Below, one piece after another: positions 35,406 through 44,064 of a stretch of 64,000 nucleotides of DNA. This DNA comes from Lysobacterales bacterium (lineage in GTDB: Bacteria > Pseudomonadota > Gammaproteobacteria > Xanthomonadales > Rhodanobacteraceae). A program made the translations under genes and the position numbers. Position 1 is the first letter of the stretch. The number at the start of each line of letters is the position of its first letter. Under the pieces are notes generated by a model. It was not told where the DNA came from. It searched no databases and saw only the letters and a program-made list of their open reading frames with translations. The stretch lies in assembly GCA_016707485.1 (NCBI GenBank), contig JADJHN010000002.1:62001-126000 (forward strand). Reading direction: 5' to 3'.

Positions 35406-36595
35406 GGCAAACGACGTTCTGGCCTTGCCGATACGGCAGGAGTGGATGAGGCGACCGGGGCGCTGGCGGTGTTCCCCCGACGCCCGACAGCGAGCGGCAT
35501 GATGCCATAGGCGCGCGCCGTGGAAATGTCGATGAGTGCGTAATCCGGTCGATGCCGACCATCCAGCTTGGTCACGACCTTGCGGTATCGCGCACGCCCG
35601 GCGCGGCGCGCCGCTTCGAAGCCGGGCAAGGCACGCTGGCGGACTTGTGCCGCACTTTCCGCGTCATGCCCGGGCGGCTTGCGAAAGCCGAGCAGCGTGG
35701 TTTCGAGGAATTCGGCCTCGCGGCGCTCGCCATCGACGTAGAAGCCGACAAAGGCATGCCCGGGGACGAGGACAAGGAACGAGCCAATGCCAAGCCGCTC
35801 CAGCGCCGAGGCGATGAGGACACTGCCATCCAGGCAATTGGCGACGCGATCGTTCCACGTATCCGAGAGCAGGCGCACGCGCTGGCTGTAGATGACCGGC
35901 CCCTGGCTCAGTCCGGCACCTTCCTCGGCGTAACGCAAGCCGCGCTGCTCCAGGGCGACCCACAATTTCTGCGCCAGGCCCAGGCGCGCCTGGCGATCAC
36001 CGGGCAGGCTTTCCCCGGCATGGATGCCGGCAAGCTCGAGCAGGTGGTCGACGACCGGATCCTGCGGATCCACCCAGGCGGCAAAAGCCCAGCCCAGATC
36101 GATGCGGGCGTCGCCCTCGCGGACAAAGTAGACGGCCTCATCGAGCGGATGGACATCCAGTTGCACCTCGCGCTCAAGCATTTTCATGCCGCGTGCGGTC
36201 ACGCTCACCCGCAGCGTTTGCCGGCGTGGCTGGCGCAGTTGGAGCAAGGCCTCGGTATCCCATGCCAGCCTCGGCCGCAGCACGGTGTCGCCGCTGATGC
36301 GGGTCTCGATCACGCTGGCATGGCGCAAGCCCTCGGTGGATACGGTCAAGCGCACATCGTGCGGCATGCGCACGTCGCCAAGGCGGATGCGCAGCAAGCC
36401 ATTGCCCTGACCGGCGTCGTCCCCTTGCCGCTCGCCCTGGGACAGTTCCAGCGCCGGGAACAGCTCGCCGGCCGGCGTGGTTTCGACCTCCACGGTCATC
36501 GCCGCCACCTCTGCGGTACCAAAGCAGCATGCCGCGATGACGAGAAATCGCCACGCGCGCGAGCGCCGCTGACGGCAGAGCGGGAACATCATCAT
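35402..36595 (-). CDS. Exported transglutaminase-like protein
   Basis: A 397-residue protein with an N-terminal hydrophobic signal or anchor (AWRFLVIAACCFGTAEVAA). The N-terminal half is beta-rich and unrecognised. The core DRVANCLDGSVLIASALERLG plus LVPGHAFVGFYVDGERREAE has the Cys-His order of transglutaminase-like papain-fold enzymes. The C-terminal tail is Pro/Ala/Ser-rich. Three ATG codons in a row begin the gene (36595, 36592, 36589). First gene of the minus-strand operon. Substrate unknown. Confidence 0.75.
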   Translation of the reverse strand: MMMFPLCRQRRSRAWRFLVIAACCFGTAEVAAMTVEVETTPAGELFPALELSQGERQGDDAGQGNGLLRIRLGDVRMPHDVRLTVSTEGLRHASVIETRISGDTVLRPRLAWDTEALLQLRQPRRQTLRVSVTARGMKMLEREVQLDVHPLDEAVYFVREGDARIDLGWAFAAWVDPQDPVVDHLLELAGIHAGESLPGDRQARLGLAQKLWVALEQRGLRYAEEGAGLSQGPVIYSQRVRLLSDTWNDRVANCLDGSVLIASALERLGIGSFLVLVPGHAFVGFYVDGERREAEFLETTLLGFRKPPGHDAESAAQVRQRALPGFEAARRAGRARYRKVVTKLDGRHRPDYALIDISTARAYGIMPLAVGRRGNTASAPVASSTPAVSARPERRLP

Positions 36596-36705
36596 TCGGA
36601 TTCAGGTTGCCAGTGCATGCATGGCGCGACTATCGTTGCCGGATCCGCTTCTGTCCAGTCGCCCGATTGGGCACGCCGGAATCCCCCATCTGCCACGGAA
36701 TCATC

Positions 36706-37215
36706 ATGCGACCACTCATCCTTCCCCTGTTGCTCAGCCTGACCTTGAGCGCCTGCAACCAGCCTTCGCCCGAGCAGACTGCCAGCGCGCCCGCCAAGGA
36801 AGCAGCCGCCGTTCCCGCACAACCGGCCGAACCCGCCCCCGCGGCCGCCGAAACGGTCGCCGCCAAGCCTGTCGAAGGCGACTGCGGCGACCAGTCCGCA
36901 CTGGCCGCGGAAGATCGTCTTGCGAACACGCCAAAATGGTCGCTGGCCAGCGAACAGGACAACTTCGGCTTCGACGTGTTCCGTGGCGACAGCGAGAACG
37001 GCGAATTCACCAAGTTGAACAAGGACCCGATCCTTGGCGCCGGCACCACCGACGAGACGCAGAAGTATTCCTGGCGCGACGACACCATCGATCCGTGCAA
37101 GGAATACTGGTACTACGTCGATTCCATCAGCACCACTGGCGTGCGCGAAAAGATGACGCCGACGTTCAAGGCGCCAGCCAAACGTTCGCCACGTACGCAG
37201 CCCGCCGCGCAATGA
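36706..37215 (+). CDS. Lipoprotein with a fibronectin-III-like domain
   Basis: A 169-residue predicted lipoprotein: MRPLILPLLLSLTLSAC lipobox, an Ala/Pro-rich linker, then WSLASEQDNFGFDVFRGDSENGEF and EYWYYVDSISTTGVREK, which look like the strands of a fibronectin type III fold. Function unknown. ATG 36706 gives a proper signal sequence. Divergent from the transglutaminase-like gene and 48 bases before the GT-C gene. Confidence 0.75.
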   Translation: MRPLILPLLLSLTLSACNQPSPEQTASAPAKEAAAVPAQPAEPAPAAAETVAAKPVEGDCGDQSALAAEDRLANTPKWSLASEQDNFGFDVFRGDSENGEFTKLNKDPILGAGTTDETQKYSWRDDTIDPCKEYWYYVDSISTTGVREKMTPTFKAPAKRSPRTQPAAQ

Positions 37216-37263
37216 CGCATCGGTTCATCGCCCTGCGCAGCAGATCTTGCCGATTCGCTGCGC

Positions 37264-38634
37264 ATGACGCTGGACGCTGAGCCGAACTCGCCGGCACGCC
37301 GCGTCGGGCCCTGGCTGCTTGCCGCGGCCTGGCTGCTGCTCAACGCCGCCTTGTTGTGGATGTACTACAACCCGGCGCAAAAGCCGCTGGTCGGCGACGA
37401 GTTCGATTACCAGCGGCGCGCACTGGCCCTGCTCGCCGGTCAGCCCCTGCCTGAGCTGTTCATCTGGCCGCCCGGCCAGACCTGGTTCCTTGCCGCGATC
37501 CAGGCGCTGTTCGGCAGCCACCTGCTGATTGTCCAGCTCGTGCAGATTGTCCTTCTTGCATTCTGCGCATTCCTGCTGGCGCGGCTCTGGAAAACGCTGG
37601 ACAACGCGCGTGCGGCGTGGCTGGCGCTGACGATCTTCCTGCTCAATCCGGCCAGCCTGGCCTATGCGCACTGGTTGTGGCCGGAAGTCCCCTACCTTGC
37701 CTGCCTGCTGGGTGCCCTCGTCCTGCTGCTGACATTCAGCGCACGGCCGCACCTGCGCGCCCTGCTCGCCGGTTTGCTGATCGGCCTGGCGATGTTGTTC
37801 AAGAGCCTGCTTGGCGGCTTCTGGCCGTTGTTCTTCCTCGCCTTCCTGTCACGCAAGGATGGCCGCCTGTCCTTCGCCTGGCTGGCGGCCGCGGCTTTTG
37901 CGGCTGGCCTGCTGCTGGCGACCTTGCCGGCACTGTGGAACGGCTACGTGAAAACCGGATTGGCACTGATTGCCGACAGTTCGCTGTACAACCTGCATGT
38001 CGGCCTGCGCGACCACAGCCGCAGCGACTACGTCGACGAAGCCGGGCTGCCGGCCTTGACTGCCTTCATCGAGAGTGCGCCGACCCCGCAACAGCGCAAT
38101 GCCATCTATGGCGACAAGGTCAGAGCGGAAATCGCCAGCCGCGGCTGGCTCGACGTGATTGGCGGGCAACTGGACAGCCAGTATTTCCGCCTGTTCAACG
38201 CCAAGACCCTGCTCAATTCGCAATTGCAGGGCGCGGCCTGTGCCGGTCACCTCGGTGCGTACGCGCCCAGCGCCCTGGCAACGCCCATCGGCTGGCTGGC
38301 GGCGGCCAGCCACAGCATGCTGCTCATCCTCTGCGCGTTCGGCATCGCCCTGTGGAAATCCTGGCGACGGCCGTTTGCCGTGTTCTGTGCGCTTTATCTC
38401 GGCTACCAACTCGTGCTGTTCCTTGGCCTGCACGTGATGGAGCGGTATTTCTTCCAGATGCAGCCGCTGTTGTGCGGATTTGCCGGCAGCTTTGTCGCCG
38501 CAATCATCGCGCGCAAGGATGCGCCGTCGGCGCTGGCGTTCACGCGCTGGCGCTGGCTTGCGGGAAGCCTGCTTGCCGCATTGCTGCTCGGACTGGCCTG
38601 GCTCGGTCCCGTTCTGGATGGCAATTGTCCCTGA
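37264..38634 (+). CDS. GT-C-type polytopic membrane glycosyltransferase
   Basis: A 456-residue integral membrane protein with about ten hydrophobic segments. The first periplasmic loop has LVGDEFDYQRRALALL, an acidic motif as in ArnT/PMT-type (GT-C) enzymes that use lipid-phosphate sugars. It also has RKD near a cytoplasmic turn and a soluble loop at about 235-310. It sits immediately before the ABC exporter, so it probably modifies the exported glycan or its lipid carrier. Confidence 0.75.
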   Translation: MTLDAEPNSPARRVGPWLLAAAWLLLNAALLWMYYNPAQKPLVGDEFDYQRRALALLAGQPLPELFIWPPGQTWFLAAIQALFGSHLLIVQLVQIVLLAFCAFLLARLWKTLDNARAAWLALTIFLLNPASLAYAHWLWPEVPYLACLLGALVLLLTFSARPHLRALLAGLLIGLAMLFKSLLGGFWPLFFLAFLSRKDGRLSFAWLAAAAFAAGLLLATLPALWNGYVKTGLALIADSSLYNLHVGLRDHSRSDYVDEAGLPALTAFIESAPTPQQRNAIYGDKVRAEIASRGWLDVIGGQLDSQYFRLFNAKTLLNSQLQGAACAGHLGAYAPSALATPIGWLAAASHSMLLILCAFGIALWKSWRRPFAVFCALYLGYQLVLFLGLHVMERYFFQMQPLLCGFAGSFVAAIIARKDAPSALAFTRWRWLAGSLLAALLLGLAWLGPVLDGNCP

Positions 38635-38706
38635 GCGCTGGAAGCGACGAGGCCCGATTCACGCGCCGATCCGGTATCCTCGCCCTCCCTCGTGGTTGCC
38701 GTCGTC

Positions 38707-39468
38707 ATGCACCAGCACCTGATTGAATTGATCCGCTTCAGTACCTATGCCGAGCTGCGCGCCGAACGCGAGCGCAGCTACCTGGGGCTGATCTGGTGGG
38801 TAGCCGAGCCGGCCATGATGATGGGCGCGTTCTGGCTGGTCTTCGACCTGATCCTGAAGACCGGCGGCCCGGATTACGTGCCCTTCCTGCTGGTCGGCCT
38901 GACCCTGTGGCAGTGGATGAAGTCCTGCATCACCCATGGCGGCTATTCGATCTGGGGCAATCTCGGCCTGATCCGCCAGGTGCGCATTCCGGTGCTGGTG
39001 TTTCCGCTCGTGCAGATATTCGCCGACACCATCAAGTTCCTCTACATCTTCGCCTTGTTGCTGGTGATCCTGTGGCTTGCCGGATTCCCGCCAAACATCA
39101 CCTATCTGGCGTTGCCGGTTGTCTTCGTGGTGACCCTGCTGTTCTCGGCCGGCGGCGGATTCCTCATGTCGGCAGTGATCCCGCTTATCCCGGACCTGCG
39201 CTTCGTCATCGAGCAGATCCTGACCATGGTCATGTTCCTCTCCGGCGTGGTCTTCGCCCTGGATGCGGTGCCGCCGCCGCTGCGGGACTGGTTCGCCCTG
39301 AATCCGGTGGTGACCCTGCTCGATGCCACGCGCGGCATCCTCATGCACGGGCAATGGCCGGACTGGATCGCACTGCTCAAGGTCACCCTTGTTTCGCTGG
39401 TGGTCCTGGTCATCGGCATTGGCGTGGTCTTGCGGCTCGCGCCGCGTTATCCGAAGCTGGCCGCGTGA
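38707..39468 (+). CDS. Polysaccharide ABC transporter permease (Wzm-like)
   Basis: A 253-residue ABC-2-type permease with six hydrophobic segments. RFSTYAELRAERERSYLGLIWW at the N-terminus is typical of O-antigen, teichoic-acid and capsule exporters. ATG 38707 gives the common start; a GTG at 38692 is possible. Its TGA overlaps the ATPase ATG (TGATG at 39466-39470). Moves lipid-linked polysaccharide across the inner membrane. Confidence 0.92.
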   Translation: MHQHLIELIRFSTYAELRAERERSYLGLIWWVAEPAMMMGAFWLVFDLILKTGGPDYVPFLLVGLTLWQWMKSCITHGGYSIWGNLGLIRQVRIPVLVFPLVQIFADTIKFLYIFALLLVILWLAGFPPNITYLALPVVFVVTLLFSAGGGFLMSAVIPLIPDLRFVIEQILTMVMFLSGVVFALDAVPPPLRDWFALNPVVTLLDATRGILMHGQWPDWIALLKVTLVSLVVLVIGIGVVLRLAPRYPKLAA

Positions 39469-40175
39469 TGGACCAGCCGCTCATCGAACTCGAACACGTC
39501 GGCGTCGCTTTCAGCGCGCAACGACGCGTGGGCAGCGGAAAATTCTGGGCGCTGGAAGATGTCAGCCTGAGCCTCAGGCAAGGAGAACGTCTCGGCATCA
39601 TCGGCCGCAACGGTGCCGGCAAGAGCACCTTGCTGCGCGTCATCGCCGGCATCCTCGCGCCGGATCGCGGGCATATGCGCCGCGGCACGCTGTCGTGCCA
39701 GTTGCTCTCGCTGAGTGTCGGCTTCACTCCGTATCTTTCCGGCCGCGACAACGCCATCCTCTCCGGCCTGATGATCGGCCTGCGCCAGCGCGACATCATC
39801 GCGCGGCTGCCGGCGATCAAGGCGTTTTCCGAACTCGGCGATTTCTTCGAGCAACCGATCGCCACCTATTCCTCGGGCATGCTCATGCGCCTCGGCTTCT
39901 CGGTGGCCATCCAGGCCGAGCCCGATGTGCTGCTCATCGACGAGGTGCTGTCGGTGGGCGATGTCGAGTTCCAGGAGAAATCCGGCAGCGCCTTGCGCGA
40001 GCGCATGCGCCAGGGGCATACCGTCGTCCTCGTCAGCCATGACGAGACCCAGGTCGCGACCCTGTGCGACCGTCTGCTCTGGGTCGAGCACGGCAGGAGC
40101 GTCTGCGAAGGCAACCGCGACGAAGTCTTTGCCGCCTACCACCGCGGTTTGGCCGTGAGCACCGCAGCGTCATGA
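39468..40175 (+). CDS. Polysaccharide ABC transporter ATPase (short Wzt-like)
   Basis: A 235-residue ATPase: Walker A GIIGRNGAGKSTLL, signature YSSGMLMRLGFSVAI, Walker B DVLLIDEVLSVGD, switch His in LVSHDE. It is the partner of the preceding permease. It ends after the ATPase domain and lacks the C-terminal carbohydrate-binding domain of the longer Wzt proteins, so recognition of a modified chain end would need another protein or is not used. Confidence 0.92.
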   Translation: MDQPLIELEHVGVAFSAQRRVGSGKFWALEDVSLSLRQGERLGIIGRNGAGKSTLLRVIAGILAPDRGHMRRGTLSCQLLSLSVGFTPYLSGRDNAILSGLMIGLRQRDIIARLPAIKAFSELGDFFEQPIATYSSGMLMRLGFSVAIQAEPDVLLIDEVLSVGDVEFQEKSGSALRERMRQGHTVVLVSHDETQVATLCDRLLWVEHGRSVCEGNRDEVFAAYHRGLAVSTAAS

Positions 40176-40447
40176 GCCGCGATGAGGCGAGCCTGCTTTT
40201 CACCCTGGCCCGGCGCACGGGGAGCACGCCACGACATGTCCTCGTTCGTGCCGCGCGCATGACCGAGCAGGGCAATGAGGATGCCAACGAAGGCTTGCGG
40301 CGCCTTCGTGATACCGGCATGCGCTATTGCCCGCTCGTCGATGATTGCGCCAACCTGCTGCTGACGCCGATTGCCAGCTATGCGCACGACACCCTCGACA
40401 GCGCCCTTGAACTGCTGTGGCAGGACGCCCACCAGGCAGGTCCGTGA
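40172..40447 (+). CDS. 91-residue protein of unknown function between exporter and glycosyltransferase
   Basis: MSRDEASLLFTLARRTGSTP... encodes a soluble, mostly helical 91-residue protein with two Cys residues near the middle (MRYCPLVDDCANLL). Not recognised. Its ATG overlaps the ATPase stop (ATGA at 40172-40175), and its own stop overlaps the next ATG (TGATG at 40445-40449). It is translated as part of the exporter-glycosyltransferase operon, which supports it being a real gene. Confidence 0.65.
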   Translation: MSRDEASLLFTLARRTGSTPRHVLVRAARMTEQGNEDANEGLRRLRDTGMRYCPLVDDCANLLLTPIASYAHDTLDSALELLWQDAHQAGP

Positions 40448-43053
40448 TGCGGGGTGCGGCCCTCATCGTCCTCGCCTGGAACCAGTGGACACTGACCCGA
40501 CGCTGCCTCGACAGCCTGCTGGCACAGGATCTGGATGCCGCCGAGATCATCGTCGTCGACAACGGCTCCGAGGATGAGACCGCGACGGCACTGGATGCCT
40601 ATGCGTCACGCGTGCGCATCGTGCGCCTGCCGGCAAATCTCGGCTTCGTGCGCGGCATGAACGCGGGCATCGCCGCGGCGCGGCCGGATGACGATGTTGT
40701 CCTCCTCAACAACGACTTGCTGTTCGGGCAAGCGGACTGGCTCAATCGCCTGCGCGATGCAGCGTACGCGGCCGCCGACCACGGCATCGTCGGCTGCCGC
40801 CTGCTCGGCCCGGAACCGGGCAACCTGCTGTTCCATCTCGGCGGCTTCATCGAACCGGAGCTGCTCTGGGGCCAGCAGAGCGAATCGGGCCAGCAGGAAT
40901 CCGATGTCGGCCAGTTTCCGCGCACGCGCCGCGTGCAGGCGATCGCCTTTGCGCTCGCCTATATCCGCCGCGATTGCCTCGATCGCATTGGTGGACTTGA
41001 TGAGATTTTCCACAGTTATTTCGAGGACACCGACTACTGTCTGCGCGCCGCCGACGCCGGGATCGCCAGCGTCGTCGCCGGTGCCGTCACCTTGCGCCAC
41101 GACCAGCACGGTTCGACCCGTGATGACGGCGGCTTCCGCGAGCGCTTGTGGAAGAACAGTCGCGCGCGCTTCGCCGAACGCTGGCAGCAGCGCCTGATCG
41201 ATCGCTATCGCGGTACCGTGCTGTGGCAGGGGCTGACGCGCCTGCCGCATGCCTGGGGGCAATTGACGCGCGCCCTGCTCTGGCGTCTCGATGCGCGCGG
41301 CCTGCGCATGGCCTATTCAGCGGTGTTGCCGGAGCTGCTCGATGGCAACGATTTTCGCCTCGAACTCGCCGCGCGACGCATGCTGCACTCGTTCCCCGAT
41401 GTCGCCCTGGTCTGCACGCCCGGCCAATCGCAGATGCCCGCACGTGGCCGTTTTCGCGTCGCCATCGCCTTTTCCGAATGGCGACGTCCGCCCGCCGCCT
41501 GGGCCGATTACTACCGGGGTTTCGACCTTCTGCTGGTACCTGACGCATTCCAGGCCGAGGCGTTTCGAGAGATCGGCATCGACACGCCGATGGAAATCCT
41601 GCCACTGGGCGTCGATCGCGAATACTGCCATCCGCAGGTGCCTGCGCTGCGCCACCCGGCTGGACACTTCGTCTTTCTGGCGGTCGCCGAATCGCTGCAC
41701 GGCGATGCTCCCGAGTTGATCGTCGAGGCTTTCCGGCGCAGCTTCCGCGACGATGAAGCCGTCGAGCTGGTCGTCTACATCTGCCCGGGCAACGATGAAA
41801 GCGCAATCCGCGAAACACTCGAGAACATGCTTGCGCGGAGCAGCGGCGCACGCGTGCGACTGATGTTCGGCTGGGGCTTTCCCGGATACGAACGCGCGCA
41901 GTTGCTGACCGCCGCCGATGCCTACGTCAGTGCACGTCGCGGTGCCGGCTGGGATCCGGTGGTGCGCGCGGCGATCGCCTGCGGCTGCGTGGTCATAGCC
42001 CCGGCCTGGGGCAGCCAGCAGGCGCTGGTGCAGGAATGGGCCTTGTCGGTCGAGCTTGCCGGCGAAATCGAGGATCCCGCCGAGCCTGGCTGCGTGTGGG
42101 CGCAACCCGATCGTGACGCACTCGCCTGGCGCATGAGGGACGTCTTCAACCGGCGCGAAGAATGCGTCATGTCGGCGATGGCGCGGGCCACGCAATATTC
42201 GGCATCGAACCATCTCGATCTCAGTGCCGATCGCCTGACGGAAATGCTCGGCCGTGGATCGACCCTGCTTGCGCCGGTGCCCAGCATGCGCCCGCATCAG
42301 CCGTGCGATCTCGATCGACCGCCGAGTGGGCAGATGGTCGTGCTCGGCATGCACCGCTCGGGGACTTCGAGTATCGGCGGCCTTCTGGCCTTGTTCGGCG
42401 CCTGGCCCGGACCGGCGGAATTGCTCCTGCGTGGCCCTGACAATCCGCGCGGTCATTTCGAACACGGCGAAATCCACCTGGCCTGCCTGCGTCGCCTGCA
42501 AGCGGCCGGAGGTGACTGGAAATCGCCACCCGGGCACGCCCCACCCGCGGCAATCGATGCCTTCCGTCGCGAGATCGCCGTGGTGCTGGACAGCCTTGAT
42601 GGGCGTCGCCCATGGTTCATCAAGGAACCCCGGTTGTGCCTGCTCGTCCGTGAATTGCTGCCGCTGCTGACCCGACCGGTGTTCATCCATGTCGTGCGTG
42701 ATCCGTCGGAAATCGCCGCATCCCTGCATCGACGTGATGCATTGTCCACCACGAAGGCGCTCGCACTATGGGAAACCTACACACGGGAAGCCTTTGCCGG
42801 CAGCGCCGGCTGGCCGCGCATCCTCGTCGATTACAACGCCTTGCTCGAAAATCCGCTGGCCACGGCCAATGCATTTTTCGATGATCTGCAAAACCTCGGC
42901 ATTGGCGGGCTTGAGCGACCGCAGCCGGCGCGCATTGCCGAGTGGATCGAGTCCGCCGGCACGAAATCGGATTGCAGCGGCATCCGCCTCAGTGCCGCAC
43001 AGGCAGACCTGCAGGCACGCATTGCCGATCGCGGCATCCTCGGGCAACGCTGA
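40447..43053 (+). CDS. Three-domain fusion: GT2 glycosyltransferase, GT-B glycosyltransferase and sulfotransferase
   Basis: 868 residues. Residues 1-260 are a GT2 (GT-A) domain: IVLAWNQWTLTRRCLDSLL, DNGSEDET, LLNND as the DXD-like site, and YFEDTDYCLRAADAG. Residues about 335-600 are a GT-B half with LPLGVDREY and a donor-site region WDPVVRAAIACGCVVIAPAWGS. Residues about 628-820 are a sulfotransferase: the 5'-PAPS loop GMHRSGTSSIGGLL near 634 and the 3'-phosphate motif HVVRDPSEIAASL near 748. It likely adds sugars and then sulfate to the polysaccharide exported by the adjacent ABC system. Ends directly against the convergent hydroxylase gene (TGATCA gives both stops). Confidence 0.85.
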   Translation: MRGAALIVLAWNQWTLTRRCLDSLLAQDLDAAEIIVVDNGSEDETATALDAYASRVRIVRLPANLGFVRGMNAGIAAARPDDDVVLLNNDLLFGQADWLNRLRDAAYAAADHGIVGCRLLGPEPGNLLFHLGGFIEPELLWGQQSESGQQESDVGQFPRTRRVQAIAFALAYIRRDCLDRIGGLDEIFHSYFEDTDYCLRAADAGIASVVAGAVTLRHDQHGSTRDDGGFRERLWKNSRARFAERWQQRLIDRYRGTVLWQGLTRLPHAWGQLTRALLWRLDARGLRMAYSAVLPELLDGNDFRLELAARRMLHSFPDVALVCTPGQSQMPARGRFRVAIAFSEWRRPPAAWADYYRGFDLLLVPDAFQAEAFREIGIDTPMEILPLGVDREYCHPQVPALRHPAGHFVFLAVAESLHGDAPELIVEAFRRSFRDDEAVELVVYICPGNDESAIRETLENMLARSSGARVRLMFGWGFPGYERAQLLTAADAYVSARRGAGWDPVVRAAIACGCVVIAPAWGSQQALVQEWALSVELAGEIEDPAEPGCVWAQPDRDALAWRMRDVFNRREECVMSAMARATQYSASNHLDLSADRLTEMLGRGSTLLAPVPSMRPHQPCDLDRPPSGQMVVLGMHRSGTSSIGGLLALFGAWPGPAELLLRGPDNPRGHFEHGEIHLACLRRLQAAGGDWKSPPGHAPPAAIDAFRREIAVVLDSLDGRRPWFIKEPRLCLLVRELLPLLTRPVFIHVVRDPSEIAASLHRRDALSTTKALALWETYTREAFAGSAGWPRILVDYNALLENPLATANAFFDDLQNLGIGGLERPQPARIAEWIESAGTKSDCSGIRLSAAQADLQARIADRGILGQR

Positions 43054-43776
43054 TCAATTGTCTGCCCGATCGCGTGCTGCGGGCGGTCGCCTGCGACCCT
43101 GGTAGCGCGTGCCAAGCAGGTGATCCCACAGCGGCGTGGTTACGCCGAAATTGGCGTCCTCGTGGTGATGATGGATGTGGTGGCTGGCTGCCCAGCGGCG
43201 CAGCCACGGCTGCCGGAAGCGCATGGCGTGGATGGCGAAATGGCTGAGCCCGTAGCCGACATAGCCAAAGGCGATGGCGCCGCCGAGCAGGCAGGCATGG
43301 CTCATCGGCATGAACACTGCGAATGCCAGGGTCAGTCCGATGAGGATTGCCGAGGGCAGGAAAAACGGCAGGGCATCGTATCCGCGCGGGTCGAGATGAT
43401 GAGCATCATGGCCGCGCCGATACATCGAATCGGGTCCGTGGAAGATCCAGCGGTGAAACAGGTATTCGATGAAACTGAAAGCGACCAGGCCGGCCAGCAC
43501 GGTTGCGAATGCCGCAAACCATGAGCCGCGATGGCGCTCGACACCGGTGCCAAGCAGGGCGATGGCGAGACCTCCGGTGAAGGCAAATTCGAGCCAGTAA
43601 TTGAGCCGCGTCGAGGACATGCGGACGATGCCATCGAGGGTCGCCGAGGCGAATCCCCGCAGTGCAGCCCGGAGTTGCGTGGCAGATGCCGGGGGTGAAT
43701 CTTGTCGAGGATCGTTCAAGGGGTGTTCCGCTGCCTGGCCAGGAAATGCCGTCGAACATTCCACGGCAACGCGCAT
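43054..43776 (-). CDS. Fatty acid hydroxylase/sterol desaturase-family membrane enzyme
   Basis: About 240 residues with the di-iron histidine boxes of this family: FLFHRWIFH, HDAHHLD, HFAIHAM and HHIHHHHED. Four hydrophobic segments. It probably hydroxylates a lipid; substrate unknown. Start uncertain: ATG 43776 keeps the ALRGFASATLDGIV block seen before the first membrane span, while ATG 43620 gives a shorter form. Convergent with the fusion glycosyltransferase gene. Confidence 0.8.
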   Translation of the reverse strand: MRVAVECSTAFPGQAAEHPLNDPRQDSPPASATQLRAALRGFASATLDGIVRMSSTRLNYWLEFAFTGGLAIALLGTGVERHRGSWFAAFATVLAGLVAFSFIEYLFHRWIFHGPDSMYRRGHDAHHLDPRGYDALPFFLPSAILIGLTLAFAVFMPMSHACLLGGAIAFGYVGYGLSHFAIHAMRFRQPWLRRWAASHHIHHHHEDANFGVTTPLWDHLLGTRYQGRRRPPAARDRADN

Positions 43777-44064
43777 TGTGACAAACGCGCGACCGATTTG
43801 CTGCCCTTGGCGCACGCACCAGGCCAACCCTTGCGCGGGCCGCTCGCATATGCAGGCATGAAACTTGCATTGTCAATTGCCCGCTGCCAGCATGACGCAG
43901 ACCCCGGAACTCGGCTCCCCGGGATGCACCCCCATCAGGAACGGGTCGATCGGTTCGGCTCCGCAGCGCCACGAGCTTCGCGATCCGACCTGCCGTCGCC
44001 TGGCGGCAGGAATCCGGGTGCGTCGCAGGCAACCCTCAACCATCACGCAGATCCGGAAAAAGGC
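43777..44064. other. Divergent intergenic region before the propeller-GGDEF gene
   Basis: About 290 bases between the hydroxylase start and the sensor gene. No gene, hairpin or clear promoter pair recognised. Reading frames cross it, but none has family-like sequence. Confidence 0.5.
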
